34,975 nucleotides of DNA. Source: an uncultured Lentisphaerota bacterium. GTDB lineage: Bacteria; Verrucomicrobiota; Kiritimatiellia; RFP12; UBA1067. A model generated the notes under the pieces. The model had not been told where the DNA came from and made no database searches. It worked only from the letters and a program-made list of their open reading frames with translations. The stretch lies in NCBI GenBank assembly GCA_900320225.1, contig ONRL01000007.1, forward strand, positions 1 through 34,975, written 5' to 3'. The position numbers were made by a program, and so were the translations under genes. Positions 1 through 7,269 of the stretch are shown here, one piece after another; position 1 is the first letter of the stretch; each line of letters opens with the position of its first letter.

Positions 1-324
1 GGGCGCCGCGTAGAGTGCGTAGTGCATCCGGCTCAGCGGCTGCAGCGGGAAGGCGTAGTCCTCCTGCAGCGACGGCGCACGGAAGGCGGAGCAGATCACG
101 TCGACGTTAGTCTCCACGAACAGGCCGTCCGCGCCGAACGCGACGCGCTCCGTCTTCAGACCGGCCGTTTTGAACACGTCGGCCATCACGGTCTGGCAGA
201 ACTTGGCGTCGGCCGCCGCCCAGACGTCCAGGTCGGCGCTGCGCACGCAGTCTGCCACCTTTACGGTCTCCGCCACGGCGGCGAAAGCCGCCAGAAAAAC
301 AAATGCGCTCGCCTTAATCTTCAT
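1..324 (-). CDS. Secreted protein, N-terminal part; possibly a periplasmic solute-binding protein
   Basis: The reading frame starts at an ATG whose complement is at 322-324 and stays open for 108 codons to the window edge, so only the N-terminus is visible. The protein begins with MKIKASAFVFLAAFAAVAE, a clear Sec signal peptide with a probable cleavage after AVA or VAE. The mature part has features of extracellular solute-binding proteins of the SBP_bac_3 class: a short beta segment, then an aromatic stretch ending PLSRMHYALYAAP, which is the usual place where these proteins reach their first binding-lobe strands. That family link is an inference from a fragment. It is the only minus-strand gene in the window and is transcribed away from the rest, from a -10 box at 479-484, giving a leader of about 145 nt in which I recognise no riboswitch. 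Confidence 0.6.
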   Translation of the reverse strand, partial: MKIKASAFVFLAAFAAVAETVKVADCVRSADLDVWAAADAKFCQTVMADVFKTAGLKTERVAFGADGLFVETNVDVICSAFRAPSLQEDYAFPLQPLSRMHYALYAAP

Positions 325-557
325 ACGGTCTTCAGATTGCATCCAGTTTGTACATCGTGTCCGCTTTTCGATGATAGACCCATGAAACGTCTCGCCAAGA
401 CGGAATGCGGAATCCCTCTTGTCGCCGAAGGATCCCTCTTCTTCGTTTATGTCCCTTTCCTCTGGATTCACGGCGAGTATTATAACATATTTTTGCGTTG
501 TCACGGGATGGTTATTTTATTGGAGAAGAACTTGCCGGCTACCTGCCATCTCTCGCG
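325..557. other. Gene-free divergent intergenic stretch
   Basis: This stretch holds the 5' leader and -10 of the leftward gene. A plus-strand frame runs through it, but it has no ribosome-binding site, biased composition or recognisable product. I see no tRNA, riboswitch core or repeat. Confidence 0.5.
479..504 (-). promoter_or_regulatory. Promoter of the leftward secreted-protein gene
   Basis: On the minus strand a perfect TATAAT lies at 484-479 and a GTGACA at 504-499. The 14-nt spacing is short for a canonical pair, so the -10 is the firmer half. It is divergent from the plus-strand promoter at 558-586. Confidence 0.5.
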
Positions 558-586
558 TTGCGAAATGATGGGGGATTTTGTATACT
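558..586 (+). promoter_or_regulatory. Promoter in front of the 37-aa basic ORF
   Basis: TTGCGA at 558-563 and TATACT at 581-586 are separated by exactly 17 nt. The expected start of transcription is about 592-594, which places the following GTG codon (605) only about a dozen bases into the transcript. Confidence 0.55.
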
Positions 587-604
587 ACCCCCGCAGAGCG
601 GGCC

Positions 605-718
605 GTGGAGGCGGCGCAGGCCCTGAAGACCCCGCAGGTGCGCGAACGGGCCGTCAAGGACGTGAACCGCACGCTCCGCTACATCCAACGCCTGCGTGAA
701 AAGAAGCCGCAAAAGTGA
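605..718 (+). CDS. Possible 37-aa basic peptide or 5'-truncated gene remnant
   Basis: From 593 to the TGA at 716-718 the frame has the GC-rich third positions and natural composition of real genes here. It encodes a basic helical peptide ending RTLRYIQRLREKKPQK. No ATG exists in this frame: the nearest in-frame stop upstream is TGA at 566-568, and the possible starts are TTG 578 (inside the -10 box) and GTG 605. Because a well-spaced promoter ends at 586, GTG 605 with a very short leader is the likeliest start. The tail loosely recalls the C-terminal helix of ribosomal protein L29 (pattern of Arg and Ile residues followed by RLREKK), but this is weak. It could equally be the remains of a gene that lost its 5' end; an ATG at 565 would join this frame if one C of the C run at 588-592 were absent. 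Confidence 0.35.
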   Translation: MEAAQALKTPQVRERAVKDVNRTLRYIQRLREKKPQK

Positions 719-744
719 AATTTGCGGCGATTCTGATTTTGCGC

Positions 745-773
745 TTGCCTTTCGCCGCGAAAAAGAGCATAAT
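745..773 (+). promoter_or_regulatory. Promoter for the 72-aa protein and prmA
   Basis: TTGCCT at 745-750 and CATAAT at 768-773 are 17 nt apart. The Shine-Dalgarno GAGG at 803-806 lies 7 nt before the ATG at 814. Confidence 0.55.
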
Positions 774-813
774 ATACGCTCAATTTTCACTTCAAGAAAG
801 ATGAGGTCAAGAA

Positions 814-1032
814 ATGGGTACAGGTCGTACACTCCGTAAAGAATCGCATGTCCGTCCGTGCAAGACGCCGGCCGGCAAGGCTCGCCGTGCAAATGCGCAG
901 CGCCGCCGTCTGGTCAAATTCGGCCTTGGCGAGGAGGAAGTCAAGCTGATGGGCGACGAGGCCGTGCGCGTGCTCGTGCAGCGTCCGACGGTCGTCAAGA
1001 AGATGGTCGCCAAGAAGGCTGCGGCCAAGTAA
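814..1032 (+). CDS. Small basic conserved-type protein, possibly ribosome associated
   Basis: A 72-aa, very basic protein starting MGTGRTLRKESHVRPCKTP and ending in a Lys/Ala-rich tail. The start is fixed by GAGG at 803-806. The N-terminal half is dominated by Arg and Lys (RRANAQRRR), while the middle has an acidic helix (GLGEEEVKLMGDEAVRVLV) followed by RPTVVKK. I recognise no named family, but the size and charge resemble auxiliary ribosomal proteins, and it sits 10 nt before prmA, the gene for the ribosomal protein L11 methyltransferase, apparently in one transcript. A nucleic-acid or ribosome role is therefore an inference from charge and neighbour. I believe similar small proteins occur in PVC genomes, but cannot verify that here. 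Confidence 0.7.
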   Translation: MGTGRTLRKESHVRPCKTPAGKARRANAQRRRLVKFGLGEEEVKLMGDEAVRVLVQRPTVVKKMVAKKAAAK

Positions 1033-1042
1033 GCGGCGCGCC

Positions 1043-1888
1043 ATGACGGTCGTATCCTGTTCGGTCGACGAACGGTACGTCAATCCCCTCTTCGAGGTCT
1101 TCGACGGAGGGGATTTCGTTTTGACCTCGTACCGTGACGTGGAGGAGACCTCCGCGACGATGCAGATTTTCCTGCCGGACCCTGCGGACGCCCCGCGTGC
1201 GGCGGAGGCGCTCGCGGCGGCGGGCCGGATCGTGGGGCTGGAGCTCGCGCCCGCGACGGGGTCGATTCCCGACGAGGACTGGAAGTTTTCGTACCGTAAG
1301 CATTTTAAGGTCGAGGTGATCTCCCCGCGACTCGTGGTGCGGCCGCCGTGGGAGTCGGTCGCCCCCGCGCCCGGCCAGAAGGTGCTCACGCTCGACCCCG
1401 GCATCGCGTTCGGCACGGGCCAGCACCCCACCACGCGCGCGTGCCTCGACGCGATCGACGCGCTCGCGGCGGAGGACGCCGGGCGCACCTTCCTCGACGT
1501 GGGCTGCGGCTCGGGCATCCTTGCCATCGCGGCCGCGCTTGAGGGGTTCCGCGAGGTGCGCGGGTTCGACAACGACCCCGACGCCGTGCGCAACGCGAAC
1601 GAGAACGCGGCGGCGAACGGCCTCGGCGCGCTCTTCTTCGAGGGCGATCTCTCCGCGCCGGACGTGACCGCGCCGGCGGACGTGGTGGCGGCGAACGTGC
1701 TCGCGCCGGTGCTCGTGCGCTTCGCGCGCGAGGTCGGCGCGTTCGTGAACCCGGGCGGCCGCCTGATCCTGAGCGGCATCCTCGACGAGCAGTACGGCGA
1801 GGTGCGTGACGCCTACGCGGCGCTGGGTTTCGCGGAAATTTCAAGCCGCCTCATCGGCGAATGGCGCACCGGTCTCTTCTCCCGCTGA
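1043..1888 (+). CDS. prmA: Ribosomal protein L11 methyltransferase
   Basis: At 281 aa this is close to the usual PrmA length of about 290. PrmA is a cytosolic SAM-dependent enzyme that trimethylates ribosomal protein L11. The N-terminal substrate-recognition domain ends around YRKHFKV. The family signature DPGIAFGTGQHPTT is near residues 117-130, SAM motif I DVGCGSGILAIAAA near 152-165, and the acidic ribose-binding stretch FDNDPDAV follows. ADVVAANVLAPVLV near residues 215-228 corresponds to the PrmA ANILA motif, and LSGIL appears towards the C-terminus, as expected. The ATG at 1043 has only a weak ribosome-binding site and is probably coupled to the 72-aa gene 10 nt upstream. The first codons (MTVVSCSVDER) make a slightly short N-terminus compared with other PrmA proteins. 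Confidence 0.93.
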   Translation: MTVVSCSVDERYVNPLFEVFDGGDFVLTSYRDVEETSATMQIFLPDPADAPRAAEALAAAGRIVGLELAPATGSIPDEDWKFSYRKHFKVEVISPRLVVRPPWESVAPAPGQKVLTLDPGIAFGTGQHPTTRACLDAIDALAAEDAGRTFLDVGCGSGILAIAAALEGFREVRGFDNDPDAVRNANENAAANGLGALFFEGDLSAPDVTAPADVVAANVLAPVLVRFAREVGAFVNPGGRLILSGILDEQYGEVRDAYAALGFAEISSRLIGEWRTGLFSR

Positions 1889-1899
1889 AAAATTCGCGC

Positions 1900-1928
1900 T
1901 TGTCTGCGCGCGCGGAGTTTGCTATCCT
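1900..1928 (+). promoter_or_regulatory. Promoter of the hexokinase-galactokinase operon
   Basis: TTGTCT at 1900-1905 and TATCCT at 1923-1928, 17 nt apart, lie just after the prmA stop. AAAGGA at 1941-1946 is the ribosome-binding site for the ATG at 1954. Confidence 0.5.
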
Positions 1929-1953
1929 TTACCGCACCAGAAAGGACCAGAGT

Positions 1954-3252
1954 ATGCAGACACCTGAAGAATTCCTCGAATCCAACGGTCTCGCGACCCG
2001 CTCGCTTGACCGCGCCGGCCTCGTTGCGGCCTTCCACAAGGAGATGGAGGCCGGTCTTGCCGGCGAGCCGTCGTCTCTCAAGATGATCCCCACCTTCACC
2101 TCGCCCTACGGCGACATCGAGAAGGACACGCCCGTGACGGTGCTCGACGCCGGCGGCACGAACTTCCGCGCCGGCACGGTGACGATTCCCTCCGACGGCG
2201 GCGACATCAAGATCGAGCACGTCGAGAAGGGCGAGATGCCCGGCGCGAAGAGCCCGGTCTCGCAGGAGGATTTCTATGCGGTCCTCACCGGCCACGTGAA
2301 GCGCTGCGCGCCGTTCACGAAGGGCAGTTCGGTCGGCTTCTGCTTCTCCTATCCCGCCGAGGCGAGCGCCGCGGGCGACGCGAAGCTCCTCCACTGGACG
2401 AAGCAGATCCAGGCCCCGGAGATCGTCGGGCAGTGGGTCGGCGCGGAGATGGCGAAGCGCCTCGATCCCGCGCCGTCCAAGATCACGGTGGTGAACGACA
2501 CGGTGGCGACGCTCCTCGCGGGCAAGGCGATCGAGAAGGACGTGCGCTATTCCGCCTACCTCGGCTTCATCCTCGGCACGGGCACGAACGTGGCCTACAT
2601 CGAGAAGAACGAGAACATCACGAAACTCAAGGACGCGCCCGCGGGCTCGATGGCGATCAACACGGAGTCCGGCGGCTTCAACAAGATCGCGCAGTCGAAG
2701 TTCGACGAGGCGATGGACAAGAAGACGTCCGACTGCGGCAACCAGCGCTTCGAGAAGATGATCTCCGGCGCCTACCTCGGCCGCATCGGCCTCGAGGTGT
2801 TCAAGGCCGCCGCGCGCGAGGGCTTCTTCAGCGAGGACGCGAAGCTCGCCGTGCTCCAGCTCGGCGCGCTCGAGAGCTACGACCTCGACAACTTCTGCGC
2901 GATGTACGACAACGGCAGGCCGAACCCGCTCCTCAAGGTGTTCACCGCGCCGGCCGACGCCGCCATGGCGCGCCGCCTCGCGACGCCCGTCTTCGAGCGC
3001 GCGGCGATCCTCACCGCCATCCACCTCGCCGCGTTCATCATCAAGACCGGCGGCGGCACCGACCGCTACGCGCCCGTGAGCGTGTGCATCGACGGCTCCA
3101 CGTACTACAAGACGCGCGTCGTGAGCTTCCCCGAGATCGTCAAGAAGGAGCTCGACGAGATGCTCGGCCCGCGCAACATCTTCTACTCCCTCACCGTGTG
3201 CCCCGACAACGCGCCGATGGTCGGTGCGGGCGTGGCGGCGCTCCTGAAGTAA
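1954..3252 (+). CDS. Eukaryotic-type hexokinase
   Basis: A 432-aa enzyme of the eukaryotic hexokinase family (Pfam Hexokinase_1/Hexokinase_2), which transfers the gamma-phosphate of ATP to the 6-OH of glucose or related hexoses. It is not the shorter bacterial Glk or ROK type. Diagnostic motifs in order are LDAGGTNFRAG (phosphate-1, about residue 64), VGFCFSYPAE with the sugar-binding region, VNDTVATLLAG (catalytic Asp, about 179), GFILGTGTNVAYIE (phosphate-2, about 203), NTESGGF (sugar-contact Glu, about 236) and ISGAYLGRI (about 270). I chose the ATG at 1954 because AAAGGA precedes it by 7 nt and a promoter lies at 1900-1928; longer upstream extensions run back into prmA. It heads an operon with galactokinase (10-nt gap) and a sugar symporter, so it probably phosphorylates imported glucose or a related hexose. 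A substrate preference cannot be read from sequence. Confidence 0.88.
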   Translation: MQTPEEFLESNGLATRSLDRAGLVAAFHKEMEAGLAGEPSSLKMIPTFTSPYGDIEKDTPVTVLDAGGTNFRAGTVTIPSDGGDIKIEHVEKGEMPGAKSPVSQEDFYAVLTGHVKRCAPFTKGSSVGFCFSYPAEASAAGDAKLLHWTKQIQAPEIVGQWVGAEMAKRLDPAPSKITVVNDTVATLLAGKAIEKDVRYSAYLGFILGTGTNVAYIEKNENITKLKDAPAGSMAINTESGGFNKIAQSKFDEAMDKKTSDCGNQRFEKMISGAYLGRIGLEVFKAAAREGFFSEDAKLAVLQLGALESYDLDNFCAMYDNGRPNPLLKVFTAPADAAMARRLATPVFERAAILTAIHLAAFIIKTGGGTDRYAPVSVCIDGSTYYKTRVVSFPEIVKKELDEMLGPRNIFYSLTVCPDNAPMVGAGVAALLK

Positions 3253-3262
3253 GGAAAAAACA

Positions 3263-4447
3263 ATGCAGAACCAAGAAGTGTACGACAAGGTAATGGCCGC
3301 GTTCGCGGCCAAGTTCGGCGGCCAGCCGGCGGCGGTGGCCTACGCGCCCGGGCGCATCGAGGTGCTCGGCAACCACACCGACTACAACGAGGGCTTCGTG
3401 TTCTCGGCGGCCATCGACAAGGGCACGTTCTTCGCCGCGGCGCCGGCGGACGACGACGCCGTGACGCTCGTCGCGCTCGACATCAACGGCGGCGAGACGT
3501 ATTCGTGCAAGCTCGCGGACGTGAAGAAGGTCGAGACCGGCTCCACGTGGGCCAATTACCCGCTCGGCACGTTCAACTGGCTCTTCGACGGCGAGCCCGC
3601 GAAGGCCGGCAAGGGCTTCAAGGCCGTGTTCGGCGGCAACATCCCGCTTGGCGCGGGCCTCAGCTCCAGCGCGGCGCTCGAGATGTCCACCGTGCTCGCG
3701 CTCGCGAAGATTTACGGCATCGAGAAGGACAACACGACGCTCGCGAAGATCGGCCAGAAGGCCGAGCACACCTTCGCCGGCTGCCCGTGCGGCCTCCTCG
3801 ACCAGGCCTCGTCGCTCTACGGCAAGGAGGGCGCGCTCGTGAAGAGCGATTTCCGCACCTGCGAGTTCGAGAACGTTCCCATGGGCGATTCCGTGGCGTT
3901 CATGATGGTGAAGTCCAACGCGAAGCACGCCCTCGTGGACGGCGCGTACGCGAGCCGCCGCCAGGCGTGCGAGGATGCGGCGAAGTACTTCGCCGGCGTG
4001 CTGAAGCACCCCGTCACCCACCTCCGTGACGTCTCGTGCGCCGAATGGGTGCTCTACCGCGGCGGCCTCCCGGAGACCACGGCCAAGCGCGCCATCCATC
4101 CCATCGGCGAGGACGAGCGCGTGCTCCTGGGCGCGCAGCTCCTGGAGAAGGGCGACGTGGCCGGCTTCGGCTCGCTCATGTTCGATTCGCACGAGTCGAG
4201 CCGCAACTGGTTCGAGAACTCCTGCGAGGAGCTCGACACGATCGTGGACGCCGCGAAGGCGATTCCCGAAGTGCTCGGCGCGCGCCTCTCCGGCGGCGGG
4301 TTCGGCGGCAGCTGCTGCCTGCTCGTCAGGCCCGAGGCGGCCGACAAGATCGCCGCGCAGATCACGCAAGCCTACAAGACCGCCTACGGTGACGAGCCGA
4401 CGTGCGCGGTGATCAAGCCGAGCGCGGGTGCGCATCTGGTGCAGTGA
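3263..4447 (+). CDS. galK: Galactokinase (GHMP kinase family)
   Basis: A 394-aa GHMP kinase that phosphorylates galactose at C1, the first step of the Leloir pathway. The N-terminal galactokinase signature appears as GRIEVLGNHTDYN near residues 29-41. The ATP-binding motif PLGAGLSSSAALE is near 128-140, followed by CGLLDQASSLYG carrying the catalytic Asp, and the C-terminal SGGGFGGS motif is near 343-350. One difference is that the widespread GEHTDYN is GNHTDYN here, replacing the first acidic residue of that signature; the following H, D and Y are intact. The start has AAGGAAAAA just upstream and lies 10 nt after hexokinase. Neighbouring hexokinase and symporter genes support hexose uptake and activation. 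Another GHMP sugar kinase is possible, but length and motifs favour galactokinase. Confidence 0.88.
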   Translation: MQNQEVYDKVMAAFAAKFGGQPAAVAYAPGRIEVLGNHTDYNEGFVFSAAIDKGTFFAAAPADDDAVTLVALDINGGETYSCKLADVKKVETGSTWANYPLGTFNWLFDGEPAKAGKGFKAVFGGNIPLGAGLSSSAALEMSTVLALAKIYGIEKDNTTLAKIGQKAEHTFAGCPCGLLDQASSLYGKEGALVKSDFRTCEFENVPMGDSVAFMMVKSNAKHALVDGAYASRRQACEDAAKYFAGVLKHPVTHLRDVSCAEWVLYRGGLPETTAKRAIHPIGEDERVLLGAQLLEKGDVAGFGSLMFDSHESSRNWFENSCEELDTIVDAAKAIPEVLGARLSGGGFGGSCCLLVRPEAADKIAAQITQAYKTAYGDEPTCAVIKPSAGAHLVQ

Positions 4448-4475
4448 ACAGGTAACAGTGAATCGTGAATAGTTA
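4444..4475 (+). repeat. Short degenerate GTGAA-type direct repeats between galK and the symporter gene
   Basis: GTGAACAG, GTAACA, GTGAATC and GTGAATAG follow one another directly, starting inside the galK stop codon. They make an AT-rich spacer ahead of the AAAAAGGA ribosome-binding site of the next gene. The function is unknown. Confidence 0.4.
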
Positions 4476-4490
4476 AAAAGGAAAAAAACA

Positions 4491-5759
4491 ATGGCTAACG
4501 AAAACAAGGGCAACGTGTTCGCGATCGCGATCATGTTCATGCTGTTCTTCATGATCGCGTTCGTGACGAACTTCGCGGGCTCGATGGGCATCATCGTCAA
4601 GAACCAGTTCGGCGCGTCGAACACGGCGTCGCAGTTCGGCTCGGCGGCGAACTTCTTCGCCTACCTGTTCATGGGCATTCCGGGCGGACTGATCCTGAAG
4701 CGCAAGGGCTACAAGTTCACGGCGCTCCTCGCCGTGGGCGTGGGCATTGCCGGCCTCGTGGTGCAGCTGACGTCGGGTTTCGTGAGCTCGTTCACGGTGT
4801 ACGTGACCGGCGCGTTCATCGCCGGCTTCTCGATGTGCCTGCTGAACCTCGTCGTCAACCCCTTGCTCAACACGCTCGGCGGCGGCGGCAACAAGGGCAA
4901 CCAGCTCGTCCAGTTCGGCTGCTCGCTGAACTCGATCGGCGCGACGCTCGCCCCGATCCTGCTCGGCTACCTGATCGGCGGCGAGGTGGCGAAGGCCAAG
5001 GTGATGGACGCGGCGCCCGCCATGTACATCGCGATCGGCATCTTCGTGCTCGCGTTCCTCGTGCTGGCGTTCTCCGCCATCCCCGAACCGCACATGGAGA
5101 CGGCCGAGGAGAAGGCCAACCGCACGCCCGTCCTGAAGGACATCCTGGCGACGCTCAAATTCCGCCACTTCACGCTTGGCGCGATCGCCATCTTCATGTA
5201 CATCACGGTCGAGACCGGCATCCCGAACCAGGCGAACCTCTACATGTCCGCCGAGAAACTCGGTGATGCGGCGAACCCGGCGTACGTGGGCGCGACCGTG
5301 GCCGGCGCCGTCGTCGGCGTCTACTGGTTCTGCATGATGATCGGCCGTCTGCTGGGCGGTGCGATCGGCGGCAAGGTCTCCTCCCGCGCGCAGATCGCCT
5401 TCTGCTCCCTCGTCGGCATCCTGCTGATGCTCGCCACGATCTACACGCCTGTCAAGATGGTCACCGTGTTCGGCAAGACCTTCCCGCTCTCGATGTGCTT
5501 CATGGCGGCCTGCGGCCTCGTCACCTCGGTGATGTGGGGCGGCATCTTCAACATGGCCGCCGAGGGCCTCGGCAAGTACGTGCCGATGGGCTCGGGCATC
5601 TTCATGGCGATGGTCGTGGGCGGCCTCATGCTGCCGGTGCAGGGCATGATCGCGGACAAGGTCGGCTACCTGAACAGCTACTGGTTCACGATCGCGCTCC
5701 TCGCGTACATCCTCTTCTACGCGCTCGTCGGCTCCCGCGTGACGAAGCGCGCCGAGTGA
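4491..5759 (+). CDS. MFS sugar:proton symporter, FucP/GluP (FHS) type
   Basis: A 422-aa polytopic membrane protein with about 12 hydrophobic segments, the size and layout of the major facilitator superfamily. The stretch FAYLFMGIPGGLILKRKGYK after the second helix matches the fucose-galactose-glucose:H+ symporter (FHS) family. So do the asparagine-rich NLVVNPLLNTLGG and the FGCSLNSIGATLAPILLG helix. A long cytoplasmic loop (EPHMETAEEKANRTP) separates the two six-helix halves, and the second half has MMIGRLLGGAIGGKV, the repeat of the MFS loop motif. Coming directly after hexokinase and galactokinase, it probably imports glucose and/or galactose to be phosphorylated by its neighbours. AAAAAGGA precedes the ATG, and a strong terminator follows at 5785-5810, closing the operon. 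Confidence 0.85.
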   Translation: MANENKGNVFAIAIMFMLFFMIAFVTNFAGSMGIIVKNQFGASNTASQFGSAANFFAYLFMGIPGGLILKRKGYKFTALLAVGVGIAGLVVQLTSGFVSSFTVYVTGAFIAGFSMCLLNLVVNPLLNTLGGGGNKGNQLVQFGCSLNSIGATLAPILLGYLIGGEVAKAKVMDAAPAMYIAIGIFVLAFLVLAFSAIPEPHMETAEEKANRTPVLKDILATLKFRHFTLGAIAIFMYITVETGIPNQANLYMSAEKLGDAANPAYVGATVAGAVVGVYWFCMMIGRLLGGAIGGKVSSRAQIAFCSLVGILLMLATIYTPVKMVTVFGKTFPLSMCFMAACGLVTSVMWGGIFNMAAEGLGKYVPMGSGIFMAMVVGGLMLPVQGMIADKVGYLNSYWFTIALLAYILFYALVGSRVTKRAE

Positions 5760-5784
5760 CCGCGCAACGTGCGTACAACACGGG

Positions 5785-5810
5785 AAAGGCGCGGCTTCGG
5801 CCGCGCCTTT
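5785..5810 (+). terminator. Rho-independent terminator of the sugar operon
   Basis: A perfect 11-bp stem (5785-5795 with 5800-5810) is closed by a TTCG tetraloop and runs into TTTCTTC. It lies 26 nt after the symporter stop. Because the stem ends in AAA and TTT, it could work in both directions. Confidence 0.85.
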
Positions 5811-5816
5811 CTTCGG

Positions 5817-5846
5817 TTGGAGCGGTGCGGGAGAATGTGGTATACT
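5817..5846 (+). promoter_or_regulatory. Promoter of the aspartate kinase operon (extended -10)
   Basis: TTGGAG at 5817-5822 and TATACT at 5841-5846 have an 18-nt spacer, and TGG directly before the -10 makes it an extended -10. It starts 7 nt after the terminator of the previous operon. Confidence 0.65.
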
Positions 5847-5875
5847 ATACGCGTTCTTCCAAGAGGGACTAAAAG

Positions 5876-7243
5876 ATGAAAGTATGCAAATTCGGCGGTA
5901 GCTCGCTTGCGGACGCAGGCCAGCTGACCAAAGTGATTGACATCGTGCTGTCCGATCCGCAGCGCCGCATCGTGGTGGTGTCGGCGCCCGGCAAGCGCAA
6001 CAAGGGCGACACGAAGGTCACCGACCTCCTCATCGCGCTCGCGCAGAAGGCGCTCGACGGCGCGGACACGACGGCCGCCCTGGCCGCCGTGGTGGCGCGT
6101 TACGCCGAAATCGCCTCCGACCTCGGCCTCGGCGACGGCGTGGTGCGGGAAATCGAGACGGATCTCACGGAACGCCTCGCCCAGGTCCCGTCCGCCGGCG
6201 GGGACGCCGGCGGCTTCATGGACCTCCTGAAGGCGGCGGGCGAGGACAACAACGCGAAGCTCGTGGCCGTCGCGTTCCAGAAGCGCGGCAAGAAGGCGCG
6301 CTACGCCTCCCCGAAGGACACGGGCATGATTCTCGAGGGCGAGGCGGGCAACGCCACGCTCCACCTGGATTCGTACAAGCGCCTCGCGCGCGCCTTCTCC
6401 GACTTCGAGGGGATTGTCGTGTATCCGGGCTTCTTCGGCTACCGCATGGACGGCTCCGTGGCCACGTTCCCGCGCGGCGGCAGCGACATCACGGGTTCCA
6501 TCCTCGCGGCGGCCGTGCGCGCCGACGTGTACGAGAACTTCACCGACGTGGACAGCGTCTACCCCGTCGACCCCCGCCTCGTGCCCGAGGTGAAGGCCGG
6601 CATCGACACGATGACCTACCGCGAGATGCGCGAACTCTCCTACGCCGGTTTCGGCGTGTTCAACGACGAGGCGATCTTTCCCGCCGTGCAGGCGCGCATC
6701 CCGATCAACGTGCGCAACACGAACCACCCCGGCGAGCCGGGCACGATGATCGTGCAGACGCGCCGCGTGATGCCGGGCACCGTGACCGGCATCGCCTCCG
6801 CGGGCGGCTTCACGAACATCATCATCGACAAGTATCTGATGAACCGCCAGGTCGGCTTCACGCGCCGTCTGCTCACCATCCTCGAGGAGGAGGGCGTGAG
6901 CTACGAGCACATCCCGAGCGGCATCGACTCCATCTCCGTGATCATCCGCGGCGACCACTTCGAGCCGGCCGTGGAGAAACGCACCGTCACGCGCATCAAG
7001 CGCGAGCTCGACCCCGACAGCGTGATCGTGTCGCACGACTACGTGGTGCTGATGGTCGTGGGCGAGGGCATGTGCTACTCCGCCGGCATGCTCGCGCGCG
7101 CCACCACGGCGCTCGCCGACGCCGGCATCAACATCTCCATGGTCAACCAGGGCGCGAGCGAGATCTCGTTCATGCTCGGGATCAAGTCCGCCGACCGCGA
7201 CCGCGCGGTGCGCGCGCTTTACGGCGCGTTCTTCGGCGAATGA
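5876..7243 (+). CDS. lysC: Aspartate kinase
   Basis: A 455-aa monofunctional aspartokinase that makes aspartyl-4-phosphate, the first step to lysine, threonine and methionine. The N-terminal KFGGSS (residues 5-10) is the amino-acid-kinase signature. GGSDITGSILAAAVRADVYE near residue 201 and TDVDSVYPVDPR are the nucleotide- and aspartate-binding core. The C-terminal 150 residues form two ACT domains (around TGIASAGGFTNIIID and VVLMVVGEGM...INISMVNQGAS), the usual site of feedback inhibition by lysine and/or threonine. The start has GAGGG upstream and lies about 23 nt after the expected transcription start. The next genes, a stand-alone RAM domain and an aminotransferase, suggest an amino-acid metabolic operon. 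Confidence 0.93.
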   Translation: MKVCKFGGSSLADAGQLTKVIDIVLSDPQRRIVVVSAPGKRNKGDTKVTDLLIALAQKALDGADTTAALAAVVARYAEIASDLGLGDGVVREIETDLTERLAQVPSAGGDAGGFMDLLKAAGEDNNAKLVAVAFQKRGKKARYASPKDTGMILEGEAGNATLHLDSYKRLARAFSDFEGIVVYPGFFGYRMDGSVATFPRGGSDITGSILAAAVRADVYENFTDVDSVYPVDPRLVPEVKAGIDTMTYREMRELSYAGFGVFNDEAIFPAVQARIPINVRNTNHPGEPGTMIVQTRRVMPGTVTGIASAGGFTNIIIDKYLMNRQVGFTRRLLTILEEEGVSYEHIPSGIDSISVIIRGDHFEPAVEKRTVTRIKRELDPDSVIVSHDYVVLMVVGEGMCYSAGMLARATTALADAGINISMVNQGASEISFMLGIKSADRDRAVRALYGAFFGE

Positions 7244-7269
7244 AACACCAGAGGACAAGGGAGGAAGCG

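Noticed and set aside
325-478. Riboswitch in the long leader of the minus-strand gene
   Set aside because: The leader is long enough, but I could not match it to any known aptamer core and no paired helices stand out.
22-699. 225-aa plus-strand frame through the left intergenic region
   Set aside because: It runs against the secreted minus-strand gene and across two promoters, with no ribosome-binding site and no natural composition.
724-758. Inverted repeat GCGGCGA and TCGCCGC as terminator of the micro-ORF
   Set aside because: The loop is 21 nt and the following bases are A-rich, not T-rich. The arms overlap the -35 and spacer of the next promoter.
1813-3312. Long minus-strand frame opposite the hexokinase gene
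   Set aside because: The product is an Arg/His/Glu-rich low-complexity sequence typical of the complement of GC-rich genes. The plus strand has a complete, motif-rich hexokinase with promoter and ribosome-binding site.
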